Assembly: GCA_023380515.1 (NCBI GenBank)
Contig: JAMCRH010000116.1
Span: 53,170-117,169 of the forward strand
DNA: 64,000 nt
DNA from: Gammaproteobacteria bacterium
GTDB taxonomy: Bacteria > Pseudomonadota > Gammaproteobacteria > Enterobacterales > Alteromonadaceae
Direction: 5' to 3'
Shown here: positions 9,629 through 20,139 of the stretch, piece by piece
How positions within the stretch are numbered: the stretch's first letter is position 1
How the letters are laid out: each line of letters begins with the position of its first letter
Position numbers and translations under genes: made by a program
The notes under the pieces: generated by a model
What the model saw: the letters and a program-made list of their open reading frames with translations, nothing else
The model's database searches: none
Told to the model about the DNA's origin: nothing

Positions 9629-10201
9629 ATGACGAAAACACCGAGTAAATGGTTTGAACAACTGAACCGCCAGCTGCAAGAACATGAAATCATTGTTAGT
9701 GCCGCGGAAGTCCATGGCATGCTCACCGGACTTGTTGCCAGTTGCAAGCCGTCTGAGCAGCGTGAGTGGTTGGTTGTACTCGCAGACTTGATTAATGAAG
9801 GGCATAAATTTGCCGACAATCTGATCGCCAGCCTTGAGCAACTCCATGAATTTACACTCGAGGGACTGCGCTGCCCAGACCTGAGTTTCCAGATGATCTT
9901 GCCAAGCGACGACGAGCCATTGGCGGATCGCCTTGCAAGTTTAACCGAATGGGCACAGTGCTTTTTGGTTGGATTTGGGATTCATCAGCAGAATCTCGCC
10001 AAAGCGTCACCTGACCTGCAAGAAGCGATTCAAGACATGGCAGAGATCTCGCGATTGTCCACAGACGTAGTGGCTAATGACGAAGACGAGCGCGCGTTCT
10101 ATGAAGTGAGTGAATACGTGCGCATCACGGCCATTATGTGTTTTAACGAGCTGAGCGAGCATCCAATCGCGAAAGTGCCAGAAAACTCAACGCTGCATTA
10201 A
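9629..10201 (+). CDS. ygfB: YgfB/YecA (UPF0149) family protein
   Basis: 190-residue helical protein of the UPF0149 family. Typical are the early segment VSAAEVHGMLTGLVA and the later WAQCFLVGFGIH. The acidic segment DEDERAFYEVSEYVRITAIM is near the C-terminus. No enzymatic activity is established for the family; in Pseudomonas a homologue influences expression of other genes. It heads the run ygfB-pepP-ubiH-ubiI, with pepP starting 4 bases after its stop, so translation is probably coupled. Confidence 0.92.
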   Translation: MTKTPSKWFEQLNRQLQEHEIIVSAAEVHGMLTGLVASCKPSEQREWLVVLADLINEGHKFADNLIASLEQLHEFTLEGLRCPDLSFQMILPSDDEPLADRLASLTEWAQCFLVGFGIHQQNLAKASPDLQEAIQDMAEISRLSTDVVANDEDERAFYEVSEYVRITAIMCFNELSEHPIAKVPENSTLH

Positions 10202-10205
10202 TATC

Positions 10206-11639
10206 ATGAGTGATGTTTCTTCCAAGCAAATTGTTAATGAGACACAGCGCCGCCGCCGCGACCTGCTGAACAAGCTACCGAGCGACTGCGTGGTGGTTAT
10301 TCCCGCGAGCAGCGAAGTTGTGCGTAGCCGCGACACTCATTTTGCTTTTCGCCAAGACAGCGACTTTTTCTACTTGACCGGTATTCAAGAGCCAGACGCT
10401 GTTTTGGTGCTCGCGCCGAGTCATAAGTATCAAGAGCTCTTGTTTGTGCTGCCGAAAGACCCCTTGCAAGAAGTTTGGCATGGTCGCCGATTAGGTTATG
10501 AGCAAGCCCAGGCAATTAGCGGTGTTGACCGAGCCTATGAATTAGAACAACTCGAACCTCAACTCCTGCAGCTATTGAATGGGCAACAGTCGCTATACTT
10601 TGCTTTTGACCAACACCCCGAACACGAGGCAATGTTGCGAAGCCTATGCAAGCAGTTAGCCGACACGCCAAAGCGCGCAAAAACTGCACCACAAGCTTTG
10701 TGTGACATTCGCCCATTGTTGCATCAAATGCGTTTGATTAAATCACAGTTTGAACAACAGCAAATGCGCACCGCTGCAGAAATTAGTGTGCAAGGGATGA
10801 TTCGGGCGATGGAAATCACCCAGCCTGGTCGTTACGAATACCAAGTTGCCGCCGAGCTTGAATACGTCTTCAAGTGGGCTGGGGCGGCCGGTCCGGCTTA
10901 CGGCATTATTTGTGGTGGCGGCGAAAACGCCTGCATTTTGCATTACACCGAAAATTCAGCGCAATTGCGTGACGGTGACCTGCTGTTGATTGATGCTGGC
11001 GCGGAATATGCGGGTTATGCCGGTGATATTAGCCGTACTTTTCCGGTTAATGGCGTTTTTAGTCAACCTCAACGCGACGTTTACGAACTTGTATTGCGCG
11101 CTCAGGAAGCTGTGTTGGCAGCGATTAAGCCCGGCAGCTCATTGCCGGAACTAACAAATATCTGTTTGCGCGAGCTGACTATTGGCCTGCTCGAGCTTGG
11201 CGTTCTAAGCGGAAACCTGAGCGAAAATTTAGCTAGCCAAGCTTGCCGCAAATACTTAATTCATGGTTTAGGTCATTGGCTCGGTCTCGATGTGCACGAC
11301 GTCGGTTATTACGACGAACAGGGGACACCGACCAAGTTTGTTGCTGGCATGGTCTTTACAGTTGAACCCGGACTGTACTTTGCGCCGGATGACGAGAGTG
11401 TGCCGGCGCAGTATCGTGGAATCGGCGTGCGCATTGAAGACGACATTTTAGTCACCGCGACCGGTTACGAGAACTTGACGGCTGGCGTACCAAAGCAGAT
11501 TGATGAAATTGAAGCGTTAATGGCCGCTGCTCAAGGCAGAGGTGAAGGCAGAGGGGAAGCTAAAGGGGAAGCCAAACCCGAAGCAAGCTCACACGAACAA
11601 GCGAGTAACCTGCGACAAAATATGACGGAGGTAGGCTGA
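10206..11639 (+). CDS. pepP: Xaa-Pro aminopeptidase P
   Basis: Removes N-terminal residues that precede proline; a pita-bread-fold, two-manganese enzyme. Metal ligands are visible as two Asp in DAGAEYAGYAGDISRTFP, the His in HGLGHWLGLDVHD and Glu in FTVEPGLYF and GVRIEDD. An N-terminal creatinase-like domain (FRQDSDFFYLTG) is complete. The protein has 477 residues against about 440 in E. coli; the excess is a C-terminal repetitive tail rich in Gly, Glu, Lys and Ala (about 440-470). It is the second gene of the ygfB-pepP-ubiH-ubiI run. Confidence 0.95.
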   Translation: MSDVSSKQIVNETQRRRRDLLNKLPSDCVVVIPASSEVVRSRDTHFAFRQDSDFFYLTGIQEPDAVLVLAPSHKYQELLFVLPKDPLQEVWHGRRLGYEQAQAISGVDRAYELEQLEPQLLQLLNGQQSLYFAFDQHPEHEAMLRSLCKQLADTPKRAKTAPQALCDIRPLLHQMRLIKSQFEQQQMRTAAEISVQGMIRAMEITQPGRYEYQVAAELEYVFKWAGAAGPAYGIICGGGENACILHYTENSAQLRDGDLLLIDAGAEYAGYAGDISRTFPVNGVFSQPQRDVYELVLRAQEAVLAAIKPGSSLPELTNICLRELTIGLLELGVLSGNLSENLASQACRKYLIHGLGHWLGLDVHDVGYYDEQGTPTKFVAGMVFTVEPGLYFAPDDESVPAQYRGIGVRIEDDILVTATGYENLTAGVPKQIDEIEALMAAAQGRGEGRGEAKGEAKPEASSHEQASNLRQNMTEVG

Positions 11640-11641
11640 AA

Positions 11642-12802
11642 ATGCCGAACTCTGCAACGATAGTGATCGCCGGTGGTGGCTTAACGGGTTGTCTGACCGG
11701 CTTGGTGCTACAACGCAAATTCCCACAAGCGCACATTGTCATTCTGGATCAACAGTCCGGTGAACCACGTCAAGACCCGCGTGGCCTTGCACTTGCGTTA
11801 CGCACTCAAGAAGTACTCGCCGAGTATGGTGTGTGGCGCGATGAATTGGCCAATAGCCCAGCAATTCGCAATATACACGTCTCGGACGCGAATAGTCCCG
11901 GTACCATGACCATGCATGCAGAGAGGGTCAAGCTGCCGGCTCTGGGGTATGTTGCCATGGCCGGTTTGCTGCAAAAGCAACTTACTGCCGCTTGCCAACG
12001 ACAAGTATTAGAACATCGCTTTGACGTCGCTATTACCGCACTTAAAGCGCAAGTCAGTGGTTACTTATTGCAGTTGAGCACGGGCGAAGAATTGCACGCA
12101 GATTTACTGGTGGTGGCTGAGGGTGGGCATTCGTCGACGCGACAACTCTTAGGTGTCGCCATGCAGCAGTTTGCTTATGAGCAAGTTGCGGTGGCTGCCC
12201 ATGTGACCTTTGCCAAGCCACACCAAGGTTGGGCTTATGAACGTTTTACCAGCACTGGCCCGGCGGCTTTGCTGCCACAAGGGCGCGATCAGGCGGCTTT
12301 AGTTTGGTGCATGACCGCCGAGCAAGCGCAACAACTGCATGGTGCTAGTGAAGCTGAACGCTTGCGCCAAGTGCAACGAGTGTTTGGTGCCGCACCAGGT
12401 CGTATTCAAGACTTGCAGTTACAAGCGACATTCCCTTTACAGCTGGCGCTTGCTGAACGTGTTGTTGGCCATCGTCATGTCATCCTTGGTAATGCCGCCC
12501 ATACCTTGCACCCGGTTGCTGGTCAGGGCTATAACCTCGCAGTACGCGATATCCTCGACTTAGCTGAAAGTCTGCATGAGCAAGATTTTGCGAGCATCGG
12601 TCAGTTGTCGCACTATGAAGCGCGGCGGCAGCATGATTATCAAGAAATTATTACCCTCACGCACGGGCTCGTTACCGTGTTTTCGAATACGGACACTTTA
12701 TGGCGCAATGTCCGCAGTAAAGGCCTTTATTTAATGCGCGCCTGCAGTTTGCTTAGTCGGCCACTGATGCGCAAGGCCATGGGCTTTCGAAGCTTAATTT
12801 AA
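11642..12802 (+). CDS. ubiH: 2-octaprenyl-6-methoxyphenol hydroxylase
   Basis: FAD-dependent aromatic hydroxylase of ubiquinone biosynthesis. The N-terminal dinucleotide fold shows IAGGGLTGCLTGLVL, followed by the family motif DPRGLALALR. The C-terminal FAD-binding motif is LGNAAHTLHPVAGQGYNLAVRD. Length is 386 residues, normal for UbiH. The start lies 3 bases after the pepP stop, with GAGG upstream. UbiH rather than UbiI is inferred from its order (pepP-ubiH-ubiI/visC as in E. coli). Confidence 0.93.
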   Translation: MPNSATIVIAGGGLTGCLTGLVLQRKFPQAHIVILDQQSGEPRQDPRGLALALRTQEVLAEYGVWRDELANSPAIRNIHVSDANSPGTMTMHAERVKLPALGYVAMAGLLQKQLTAACQRQVLEHRFDVAITALKAQVSGYLLQLSTGEELHADLLVVAEGGHSSTRQLLGVAMQQFAYEQVAVAAHVTFAKPHQGWAYERFTSTGPAALLPQGRDQAALVWCMTAEQAQQLHGASEAERLRQVQRVFGAAPGRIQDLQLQATFPLQLALAERVVGHRHVILGNAAHTLHPVAGQGYNLAVRDILDLAESLHEQDFASIGQLSHYEARRQHDYQEIITLTHGLVTVFSNTDTLWRNVRSKGLYLMRACSLLSRPLMRKAMGFRSLI

Positions 12803-12831
12803 CCGTCGGGTGAGACAGGAAGGAACTATCA

Positions 12832-14016
12832 ATGGCGTTGAAACGAACACAGGTACTCATTGTTGGCGGCGGAATGGTTGGGCTGGCATTGGCCTGTGCA
12901 TTGGCAAAAGCCGGTCGTGAGGTCGTGGTTGTTGAACGCCAAGCGCGCGATGGCCAATTTCCGCAAGAACCGACACTGCGGGTGAGCGCAATTAACTTAG
13001 GTGCGCAGCGCTGGCTTACGGAACTGGGTGCTTGGGTTCCGGCTGGTAGCGGTTGTCAATATCAGGGTATGGAAGTGTGGGACGCAGATAGCTTTGGACG
13101 CATTGCATTTAGCGCAGCAAGTGCTGACTTACCGCATTTAGGCACGATTGTTGAAAATGCCGTCGTCGAAGCCGCACTATGGCAAGCTGCAGACAAGCTT
13201 GGTGTCACTTTAGTGAGCGGTGTTCAGGTAAGTGCGCCAGAATTTCATGAACAAGATGTTACCGTGCAGCTCGATAATGGCGATCTGATTCTTGCCCAGT
13301 TATTGGTCGCTGCCGATGGCGCGAACTCTGCGCTGCGAGCGCAAGTTGCGACACCTGTGATTCATCGCGATTACGAACAGCATGGCCTAGTTGCAACCAT
13401 TCGCAGCAGCGAGCCGCATGAAGGCGTGGCGCGTCAGGTATTTTTGCCGGGCGGGCCGTTAGCCCTATTGCCTCTAGCCGATCCACACAGCCTGTCGATT
13501 GTTTGGAGCTTACCGGTAAACGAAGCGAAGAACTTGTGTGCGTTAGAAGCAAGCGAGTTTAATCGTCAGTTAACGGTCGCGAGTGACAATCGACTTGGCT
13601 TGCTTGAATGCATGAGTGAACGTGTTAGTTTTCCACTCACCATGCGCTATGCGCAGGAATGGATTTACCAACGCCAGGTTCTGGTTGGCGATGCAGCCCA
13701 TACAATTCATCCACTAGCTGGGCAGGGAGTTAACTTAGGTTTTGCCGACGCACACTTGCTCGCCGAAGTTTTAAATGGCTTAGGGACGCTCAATGGGCAA
13801 TGGGATCAACAGCAGCTGCAACGACAACTGCGCCACTATCAGCGCGCACGTAAAACGGCAGCGCTACGTCACATCGCCACAATGGAAAGTTTCCATCAGC
13901 TCTTCCGGCCAACCAATCCGCTATTGAAGCTCGCGCGGGGAGTTGGCTTAAAGATGGCAGACAAGCTGAATCCGCTGAAAGACTTTTTCCTGCAACAGGC
14001 CAATAAGTTGGACTAA
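12832..14016 (+). CDS. ubiI: UbiI (VisC)-type ubiquinone hydroxylase
   Basis: Second UbiH/COQ6-family FAD monooxygenase, 394 residues; UbiI performs the C5 hydroxylation in ubiquinone synthesis. It has the N-terminal motif VGGGMVGLALACAL and the C-terminal FAD motif VGDAAHTIHPLAGQGVNLGF. AAGGA precedes the ATG at a good distance. It lies 30 bases after ubiH and closes the run. It is convergent with a LysR gene, 27 bases apart. Confidence 0.92.
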   Translation: MALKRTQVLIVGGGMVGLALACALAKAGREVVVVERQARDGQFPQEPTLRVSAINLGAQRWLTELGAWVPAGSGCQYQGMEVWDADSFGRIAFSAASADLPHLGTIVENAVVEAALWQAADKLGVTLVSGVQVSAPEFHEQDVTVQLDNGDLILAQLLVAADGANSALRAQVATPVIHRDYEQHGLVATIRSSEPHEGVARQVFLPGGPLALLPLADPHSLSIVWSLPVNEAKNLCALEASEFNRQLTVASDNRLGLLECMSERVSFPLTMRYAQEWIYQRQVLVGDAAHTIHPLAGQGVNLGFADAHLLAEVLNGLGTLNGQWDQQQLQRQLRHYQRARKTAALRHIATMESFHQLFRPTNPLLKLARGVGLKMADKLNPLKDFFLQQANKLD

Positions 14017-14043
14017 TCACAACCTGACCGTATAAGCCCAAAA

Positions 14044-14895
14044 TTAATTTTGCGGGTTGAGATAGTCTTGCAAGTACGCGAGCAAATGCTCCGCAGCAGC
14101 GTTGGGTCGTTGGGTGTGCCGCTCGAGATAAATCCCCACGGTACCTAAACTGGGCAGTTCGCTGTGTTTTAGCTCAACCAGATCTTGTGGTAGCGAGCTT
14201 TTCGCCAACACGGTAATGCCAAGGTCACTTTTCAGCGCCGCGCTAATACCGGTGAGATCACTGTTGGTATAGGCAATACGATGTTCGTTTTGATGTTGTT
14301 TAAGCGCTTGTAACGCTCGCCGCCGATAAATACAACCTTCAGCAGCAACCACGAGCGGTAATTGCTGAGGCCATTGATAATCAGCGCGACCCGCAACCCA
14401 AATCAAGGCATCTTCTTTGACTTTTACCGCGTCAGCTGGCGCTTGTTCGGCGACCGTCAGAATAATATCGAACTGCCCGCGACTGGCGCCAAGCCGCAGA
14501 TCACGACTGAGCGCAGATGTGACCTCGAGGCTAATTTGCGGATAGCTACTGGAGAACTGCCCAAGAATTCGTGGTAATAACGCTGTCGCAAATTCACTCG
14601 GGATTCCCAATCGAACCTGGCCCGATACCGAATCCGCCGTGAAACGTGACAAAAGTTGGTCGTGCAAACCAAGAATTTGCCGTGCAGCTTGGTAAAGATC
14701 TTGGCCGGCAGCGGTCAATTTCATTTTATTGCCATGGCGTTCGACAAAGGTCGAGCCAAGCTGATCTTCTAGGCGTTTAATTTGCAAGCTAATGGCAGGC
14801 TGCGAGCGTCCTAGGTGCTCACCAGCAAGGGTGTAGCTTTGGAGGTCGGTGACAGTAACGAATGCTCGCAGGTTTTCAAGTGGAATGTGTTTCAT
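14044..14895 (-). CDS. LysR-family transcriptional regulator
   Basis: 283 residues. The N-terminal winged helix-turn-helix reads LENLRAFVTVTDLQSYTLAG and GRSQPAISLQIKRLEDQLG. It is followed by a periplasmic-binding-protein-like effector domain. The HTH is closest in feel to LrhA-like members, but I would not name it. It is divergent from gcvT with about 205 bases between the start codons. LysR proteins often control the divergent neighbour, so regulation of the glycine cleavage genes is a plausible inference only. Confidence 0.9.
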   Translation of the reverse strand: MKHIPLENLRAFVTVTDLQSYTLAGEHLGRSQPAISLQIKRLEDQLGSTFVERHGNKMKLTAAGQDLYQAARQILGLHDQLLSRFTADSVSGQVRLGIPSEFATALLPRILGQFSSSYPQISLEVTSALSRDLRLGASRGQFDIILTVAEQAPADAVKVKEDALIWVAGRADYQWPQQLPLVVAAEGCIYRRRALQALKQHQNEHRIAYTNSDLTGISAALKSDLGITVLAKSSLPQDLVELKHSELPSLGTVGIYLERHTQRPNAAAEHLLAYLQDYLNPQN

Positions 14896-15025
14896 AACGG
14901 GGTCACTTCACTTTACTTGAATTCACTTGGCCGACAGCTCGACTCGACCGCAAAATAAAATTAATATTCTCAATAGTATTGCTGGAGTCATTAATTTTGT
15001 AAATAACCTTATTGCCCTTTTTAAT

Positions 15026-15054
15026 TTGTTGCTTTGGGTTCATCGTCCTATAAT
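15026..15054 (+). promoter_or_regulatory. Candidate sigma-70 promoter for gcvT
   Basis: A perfect TATAAT (15049-15054) stands 17 bases after TTGTTG (15026-15031). Transcription would begin near 15061 and leave a leader of about 40 bases, too short for a riboswitch. This is the only strong -10 in the space between the LysR gene and gcvT. Confidence 0.5.
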
Positions 15055-15099
15055 GGCTGCCATTCAGCTGTCCAAAAAATCGACAAAAGTGAGATTAAC

Positions 15100-16185
15100 A
15101 TGGCACAACGTACACCGCTTTATCAACATCACCTCGACGCTGGTGCGAAAATGGTCGACTTCCATGGTTGGGATATGCCGTTAAACTATGGTTCGCAAAT
15201 TGAAGAGCACCATGCTGTTCGTCAGCACGTTGGTATGTTCGACGTGTCGCACATGACCATTGTTGATGTAACTGGACCAGAAGCGAAAGCTTATTTACGT
15301 CGTTTATTAGCGAATGACGTTGCCAAGTTACAAATGTCAGGTAAAGCACTTTACACCGCCATGTTGAACGAAACCGGCGGCGTTATCGACGACCTCATCG
15401 TTTATTTCTTCAATGACGAGTCATATCGTTTAGTAGTTAACTCTGCAACTCGCGACAAAGACTTGGCGTGGATGGAAGCGCAAAGCGGTGAGTTTGATGT
15501 CGCCATTACTGAGCGTACTGAATTTGCGATGTTGGCTGTTCAAGGCCCAGAAGCACCGGCAACGGTTGCGAAACTTCTGACTGCAGAGCAACAGACACAA
15601 GTTGCAGCCATGAAGCCTTTCGTCGGCCTACAAATGGACGACCTCTTTATTGCGACCACCGGTTACACCGGCGAAGCGGGCTACGAGATTATCATTCCTG
15701 CTGACGTTGTTGGCTCAGTTTGGAACCGCTTAGTGGAACTTGGTGTGAAACCTTGTGGTCTAGGTGCACGTGACACCTTGCGTTTAGAAGCAGGTATGAA
15801 CCTGTACGGCCAAGACATGGACGAAAGCGTATCGCCATTGTCGTCAAACATGGCATGGTCCGTTGCGTTTGAACCTGTTGACCGTGACTTTATTGGTCGC
15901 AGTGCACTAGAAGCGCAAAAAGTCGCAGGCACTGACAAATTAGTCGGCTTGGTGATGCAAGAGAAAGGCGTTTTGCGTGCCGGCTTAAAAGTCATTGTTG
16001 ACGGCGGTGAAGGCGTGATTACCTCAGGCACATTCTCGCCAACTTTAGGTTACAGCATTGCCCTTGCACGAGTACCACAACCGGTCGGTGACACTGCAGA
16101 AGTGGAAATGCGCAAAAAAATGGTTACAGTAAAGGTTGTGAAGCCTTCTTTTGTTCGAAATGGCAAAGCAGTCGTCACCCTGTAA
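15100..16185 (+). CDS. gcvT: Glycine cleavage system T protein (aminomethyltransferase)
   Basis: Transfers the methylene group from aminomethyl-lipoyl-GcvH to tetrahydrofolate, releasing ammonia. I place the start at ATG 15100 ([19 protein letters not shown]), which fits the family N-terminus; the frame is open further upstream, but those codons cover the promoter. Recognised by [22 protein letters not shown] and, later, [20 protein letters not shown]. The length of 361 residues is close to E. coli (364). gcvH follows after 62 bases. Confidence 0.97.
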   Translation: MAQRTPLYQHHLDAGAKMVDFHGWDMPLNYGSQIEEHHAVRQHVGMFDVSHMTIVDVTGPEAKAYLRRLLANDVAKLQMSGKALYTAMLNETGGVIDDLIVYFFNDESYRLVVNSATRDKDLAWMEAQSGEFDVAITERTEFAMLAVQGPEAPATVAKLLTAEQQTQVAAMKPFVGLQMDDLFIATTGYTGEAGYEIIIPADVVGSVWNRLVELGVKPCGLGARDTLRLEAGMNLYGQDMDESVSPLSSNMAWSVAFEPVDRDFIGRSALEAQKVAGTDKLVGLVMQEKGVLRAGLKVIVDGGEGVITSGTFSPTLGYSIALARVPQPVGDTAEVEMRKKMVTVKVVKPSFVRNGKAVVTL

Positions 16186-16247
16186 CCGAAAACTCATTTT
16201 ATTAATAATAAGGCAGTGTCCATTAGGACTGAATTAAGGATTAACTT

Positions 16248-16637
16248 ATGAGCAATGTACCAACAGAATTAAAATATGCAGCGTCGCACGAGTGGATCCG
16301 CGATGAAGGCGATGGCATTTACACGGTCGGTATTACCGAGCACGCTCAAGAACTTTTGGGTGACATGGTGTTCGTTGACCTTCCTGAAGTTGGCGATAAC
16401 GTTTCTGCCGGTGACGACGTTGCCGTTGCAGAATCAGTGAAAGCTGCATCGGACATTTATGCACCAATCGCTGGCGAAATCGTTGCTGTGAACGAAGAGC
16501 TAGAAGACTCACCTGAGTTGGTTAACAGCGACCCTTACGGTGACGGCTGGTTATTCAAAATTAAAGCAGACGACGAAACCGAAGTCGAAGGCTTACTTGA
16601 CGCTGAAGGTTACGCCGCGTCAATTGAAGAAGACTAA
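16248..16637 (+). CDS. gcvH: Glycine cleavage system H protein
   Basis: Lipoyl carrier that shuttles the aminomethyl group between GcvP, GcvT and dihydrolipoamide dehydrogenase. The protein has 129 residues, the normal length. The lipoylated lysine is K65 in [19 protein letters not shown] lies before the ATG at suitable spacing. A strong hairpin after its stop separates it from gcvP, so gcvP may be expressed by read-through or from its own promoter. Confidence 0.98.
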   Translation: MSNVPTELKYAASHEWIRDEGDGIYTVGITEHAQELLGDMVFVDLPEVGDNVSAGDDVAVAESVKAASDIYAPIAGEIVAVNEELEDSPELVNSDPYGDGWLFKIKADDETEVEGLLDAEGYAASIEED

Positions 16638-16650
16638 GCTGCTATGCAGA

Positions 16651-16680
16651 AAAGGCCCCAGTTACGCTGGGGCCTTTGTC
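16651..16680 (+). terminator. Hairpin terminator or attenuator between gcvH and gcvP
   Basis: Perfect 11-bp stem AAAGGCCCCAG / CTGGGGCCTTT with a 5-base loop, 16651-16677. The T-tract is short (TTTGTC), so termination may be partial, letting some transcription reach gcvP. Confidence 0.7.
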
Positions 16681-16748
16681 GTTAATTAAAGCGACACAAT
16701 ATTAGACTTTATTCTTTTTATTCATGAGTTTACGCAGGATACAGGCAC

Positions 16749-19631
16749 ATGAGCAGTAAAACGCTAAAACAGTTAGAGCGTCATGACGAGTTTGTCGCCC
16801 GTCATATTGGCCCCGATGCAGCAGAACAAGCAGCGATGCTTGCAGCCGTTGGTGCCGAGTCATTAGAAGATATGACGAAACAGACGGTTCCCGGCTCAAT
16901 TTTACGCGAACCATTCTTAGAAATTGGCGACTCAATGACTGAGCGTGATGCATTAGCTCGCCTGCGCGCCATTGCGAAAAAGAATAAAGTTTTCTCTAGC
17001 TTCATCGGTATGGGTTACTACGACACCCTGACTCCGAATGTGATTTTACGCAACGTGTTGGAAAACCCAGGTTGGTACACGGCGTATACGCCATACCAAC
17101 CAGAAATTGCCCAAGGTCGCTTGCAAGCGATTTTGAACTTCCAGCAAATGACCATTGACCTGACTGGTTTAGAAATTGCTAGTGCGTCATTACTTGACGA
17201 AGCAACCGCAGCGGCCGAAGCGATGGCGATGGCACAGCGTGTGAGCAAGTCCAAGTCGAACGCTTTCTTTATTGCTGATAACGTGTTCCCACAGACCGTT
17301 GACGTCGTCAAAGCGCGTGCGGACATGTTCGGTTTCGATATTATTCAAGGCCCATGGCAAGACGCAGGCAAGCACGATGTGTTTGGTGCCTTGTTGCAAA
17401 GCCCAGCAGAGGACGGTGAAGTTCTCGACTTGACGCAAGTGATTGCTGAAGTACAAGCCAACAAAGGCTTGGTCGCAGTCGCGACCGACCTGATGAGCTT
17501 AGTGGCGTGTAAGTCACCGGGCGAAATGGGTGCGGACATGGTCTTCGGTTCTGCTCAGCGTTTTGGTGTACCAATGGGTTATGGTGGACCACACGCAGCA
17601 TTCTTCGCAACGCGTGATAAGTTCAAGCGTGCGATTCCGGGTCGGATTATCGGTGTGTCGATCGACAGCCGTGAGAAAACCGCACTGCGGATGGCCATGC
17701 AAACTCGTGAGCAGCACATTCGCCGTGAGAAAGCGACGTCGAACATCTGTACTGCCCAAGTATTGTTAGCCAACATCGCATCGTTCTATGCCGTGTACCA
17801 TGGCCCACAAGGCCTGAAAGATATCGCGGGTCGTATTCATCGCTTAACCGACATTTTAGCGACAGGCTTAAGCAAGAAGGGCTTTGCACCAGTGAACCAA
17901 ACTTGGTTCGACACTATTACGATTAAAGCCGAAGGTGAAGTACGCGCGGCAATTTTGGCACGTGCCGAAGCGGCTGAATTAAACTTCCGCATCGACCGTG
18001 ACGGCTTGCTCGGTATTAGCTTCGACGAAGCGAAAACTCGTATTGACGTAGCGCGTTTGTTTGACGTGATCCTTGGCGAAGGCCACGGCTTAGACGTCGA
18101 CAGTCTGGACAGCGAAGCACAAAACAGCCAGTCGATCCCGGCCGACTTGCAGCGCACCAGCGACTTCCTGACCCACGAAGTGTTCAATCAGTATCATTCA
18201 GAAACTGAAATGCTGCGTTACATCCGTCAGCTCGAAGGCAAAGACTTGGCCTTGAACCACAGTATGATTTCACTCGGTTCATGTACCATGAAGCTGAACG
18301 CGACCGCGGAAATGATCCCAATTACGTGGCCAGAGTTCGCGAACTTGCATCCGTTCTGTCCATTAAACCAAGCCGAAGGTTACGCAGAAATGCTCAGCAC
18401 CTTGTCAACTTGGTTAGTCGACATTACTGGCTACGACGCTATGTCGATGCAGCCAAACTCAGGCGCACAGGGCGAGTACGCGGGCTTGTTAGCTATTCAG
18501 CGTTACCATCAGAGCCGTGGCGAAGGTCACCGCAATGTCTGTTTGATTCCTGAGTCTGCGCACGGTACTAACCCGGCGTCGGCGCAAATGGCGAGCATGA
18601 AAGTTGTTGTCGTTGCCTGTGATAAGAAAGGTAACGTCGACATTAACGACCTGCGCGAGAAAGCAGCAGCGGTGTCTGACCAGCTGAGCTGTGTCATGGT
18701 CACTTATCCGTCGACGCACGGTGTGTACGAAGAACAGATTCGTGATATCTGCGACATTATTCATGAGCACGGCGGTCAAGTGTACATGGACGGCGCCAAC
18801 ATGAACGCGCAAGTCGGTGTAACCTCACCAGGTTATATCGGTTCTGACGTTTCGCACCTGAACCTGCACAAAACCTTCTGTATCCCGCACGGCGGTGGTG
18901 GCCCAGGTATGGGTCCAATTGGTGTGAAGAGCCATTTGGCACCATTCTTACCAGGCCACGTTATGGTTGACGGCGAAGGCCTTGCGCACGGTAACGGCGC
19001 AGTTTCAGCAGCACCATACGGCAGTGCGAGCATTCTGCCAATTTCATGGATGTACATCGCCATGATGGGCAGCAAAGGCCTGCGTGAAGCGACTGAAGTT
19101 GCAATCTTGAATGCCAACTACATGGCCAAGCGTTTAGGTGAACATTTCCCAATTCTGTTTACTGGCCGTAATGATCGTGTCGCGCACGAGTGTATTATCG
19201 ACTTACGTCCACTGAAAGAAGCAACTGGTATTGCGGAAATTGACGTGGCGAAGCGTTTGCAAGACTTCGGTTTCCACTCACCAACCATGAGCTTCCCAGT
19301 TGCGGGTACGCTGATGATTGAGCCAACTGAGTCTGAGTCAAAAGCCGAAATGGATCGCTTCTGTGACGCAATGGCAGCGATTAAAGCTGAAATCGATAAA
19401 GTTGCATCAGGCGAGTGGCCAGCAGACAACAACCCATTGGTAAACGCACCGCACACCTTAGCGGACATCACTAGCGCATGGGAACGTCCATACTCGATTG
19501 AAGAAGCAGTCTTCCCGAAAGTGTGGTTACGTGACCACAAGTTCTGGCCAACTGTGAACCGTATCGACGACGTGTTTGGCGACCGCAACTTAGTATGCAG
19601 CTGCCCACCGCTGTCGGCGTATCAAGAGTAA
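16749..19631 (+). CDS. gcvP: Glycine dehydrogenase (decarboxylating), P protein
   Basis: PLP enzyme that decarboxylates glycine and passes the aminomethyl group to lipoyl-GcvH. Both halves are fused, 960 residues as in E. coli (957). The N-terminus has FVARHIGP. The PLP-binding lysine is K708 in [17 protein letters not shown]. The C-terminal glycine-rich segment is also present. An AGGA lies upstream of ATG 16749. The gene is intact and followed by a strong terminator. Confidence 0.98.
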   Translation: MSSKTLKQLERHDEFVARHIGPDAAEQAAMLAAVGAESLEDMTKQTVPGSILREPFLEIGDSMTERDALARLRAIAKKNKVFSSFIGMGYYDTLTPNVILRNVLENPGWYTAYTPYQPEIAQGRLQAILNFQQMTIDLTGLEIASASLLDEATAAAEAMAMAQRVSKSKSNAFFIADNVFPQTVDVVKARADMFGFDIIQGPWQDAGKHDVFGALLQSPAEDGEVLDLTQVIAEVQANKGLVAVATDLMSLVACKSPGEMGADMVFGSAQRFGVPMGYGGPHAAFFATRDKFKRAIPGRIIGVSIDSREKTALRMAMQTREQHIRREKATSNICTAQVLLANIASFYAVYHGPQGLKDIAGRIHRLTDILATGLSKKGFAPVNQTWFDTITIKAEGEVRAAILARAEAAELNFRIDRDGLLGISFDEAKTRIDVARLFDVILGEGHGLDVDSLDSEAQNSQSIPADLQRTSDFLTHEVFNQYHSETEMLRYIRQLEGKDLALNHSMISLGSCTMKLNATAEMIPITWPEFANLHPFCPLNQAEGYAEMLSTLSTWLVDITGYDAMSMQPNSGAQGEYAGLLAIQRYHQSRGEGHRNVCLIPESAHGTNPASAQMASMKVVVVACDKKGNVDINDLREKAAAVSDQLSCVMVTYPSTHGVYEEQIRDICDIIHEHGGQVYMDGANMNAQVGVTSPGYIGSDVSHLNLHKTFCIPHGGGGPGMGPIGVKSHLAPFLPGHVMVDGEGLAHGNGAVSAAPYGSASILPISWMYIAMMGSKGLREATEVAILNANYMAKRLGEHFPILFTGRNDRVAHECIIDLRPLKEATGIAEIDVAKRLQDFGFHSPTMSFPVAGTLMIEPTESESKAEMDRFCDAMAAIKAEIDKVASGEWPADNNPLVNAPHTLADITSAWERPYSIEEAVFPKVWLRDHKFWPTVNRIDDVFGDRNLVCSCPPLSAYQE

Positions 19632-19655
19632 TTGATTCGTACTTAAGATAAGAGA

Positions 19656-19684
19656 AATGCGCGGTACTGCCGCGCATTTTTTTA
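19656..19684 (+). terminator. Rho-independent terminator after gcvP
   Basis: Stem AATGCGCGG / CCGCGCATT with a 5-base loop, followed directly by seven T. It marks the right end of the conserved gcv block and the left edge of the accessory region. Confidence 0.9.
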
Positions 19685-19784
19685 TGGGTTGAATAATTTG
19701 AATTGCTTATGTTTATAGCGGGTCAGCCAAGTACAGTTGTGCTCTCAATTTGAGCAAGCATAGCCGACACGCTTTATTGGATAC

Positions 19785-20120
19785 TCACTCAGTGGCTGCT
19801 TGTTTTGATTGAGTGTAGGTATACTCTAACGAGACTACAGCAGCGCACAGACCACTGAAAGCAAGTGTAGCTAGCGCACTAACCACACTCCAGAGTGAAC
19901 CAACTATCGCCAAGCCAGTATAATTAGGCTTGGTGAACGTAAGCGTCGTACCGGAGCCGAGGTCCTGTGTAATCACGCCAGATTCAAGAAACGGAGCCAC
20001 AATCATTAAAGTAATCGCGATTGCAAAGAGGATGAAGCTGATAAAACCGATTAAGCGGGCTGCAATCAATAAAGGTCCAAGATTAACGGTTTTGATGCCA
20101 GAATAAGGATAGATTTTCAT
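19785..20120 (-). CDS. Small two- or three-span membrane protein, unknown
   Basis: 111 residues, mostly hydrophobic: spans at about 16-45 (LIAARLIGFISFILFAIAIT) and about 70-95 (IVGSLWSVVSALATLAFSGL), separated by a Thr/Gly-rich loop. AAGGA stands 6 bases before the ATG, which supports translation. No family recognised. Directly upstream of its ribosome site lies a hexanucleotide repeat (20140-20169). It has the same orientation as the membrane-protein gene at 20395, and both may be integron cassette genes. Confidence 0.6.
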   Translation of the reverse strand: MKIYPYSGIKTVNLGPLLIAARLIGFISFILFAIAITLMIVAPFLESGVITQDLGSGTTLTFTKPNYTGLAIVGSLWSVVSALATLAFSGLCAAVVSLEYTYTQSKQAATE

Positions 20121-20139
20121 AAAAGTTCCTTTTTATTGT

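Noticed and set aside
14896..15100. Possible glycine riboswitch before gcvT
   Set aside because: The predicted leader is only about 40 bases and lacks the conserved glycine-aptamer segments; a LysR gene lies divergent instead.
19118..19588. 156-codon frame antisense to gcvP
   Set aside because: Shadow of a highly conserved gene; no ribosome site and no protein-like hydrophobic pattern.
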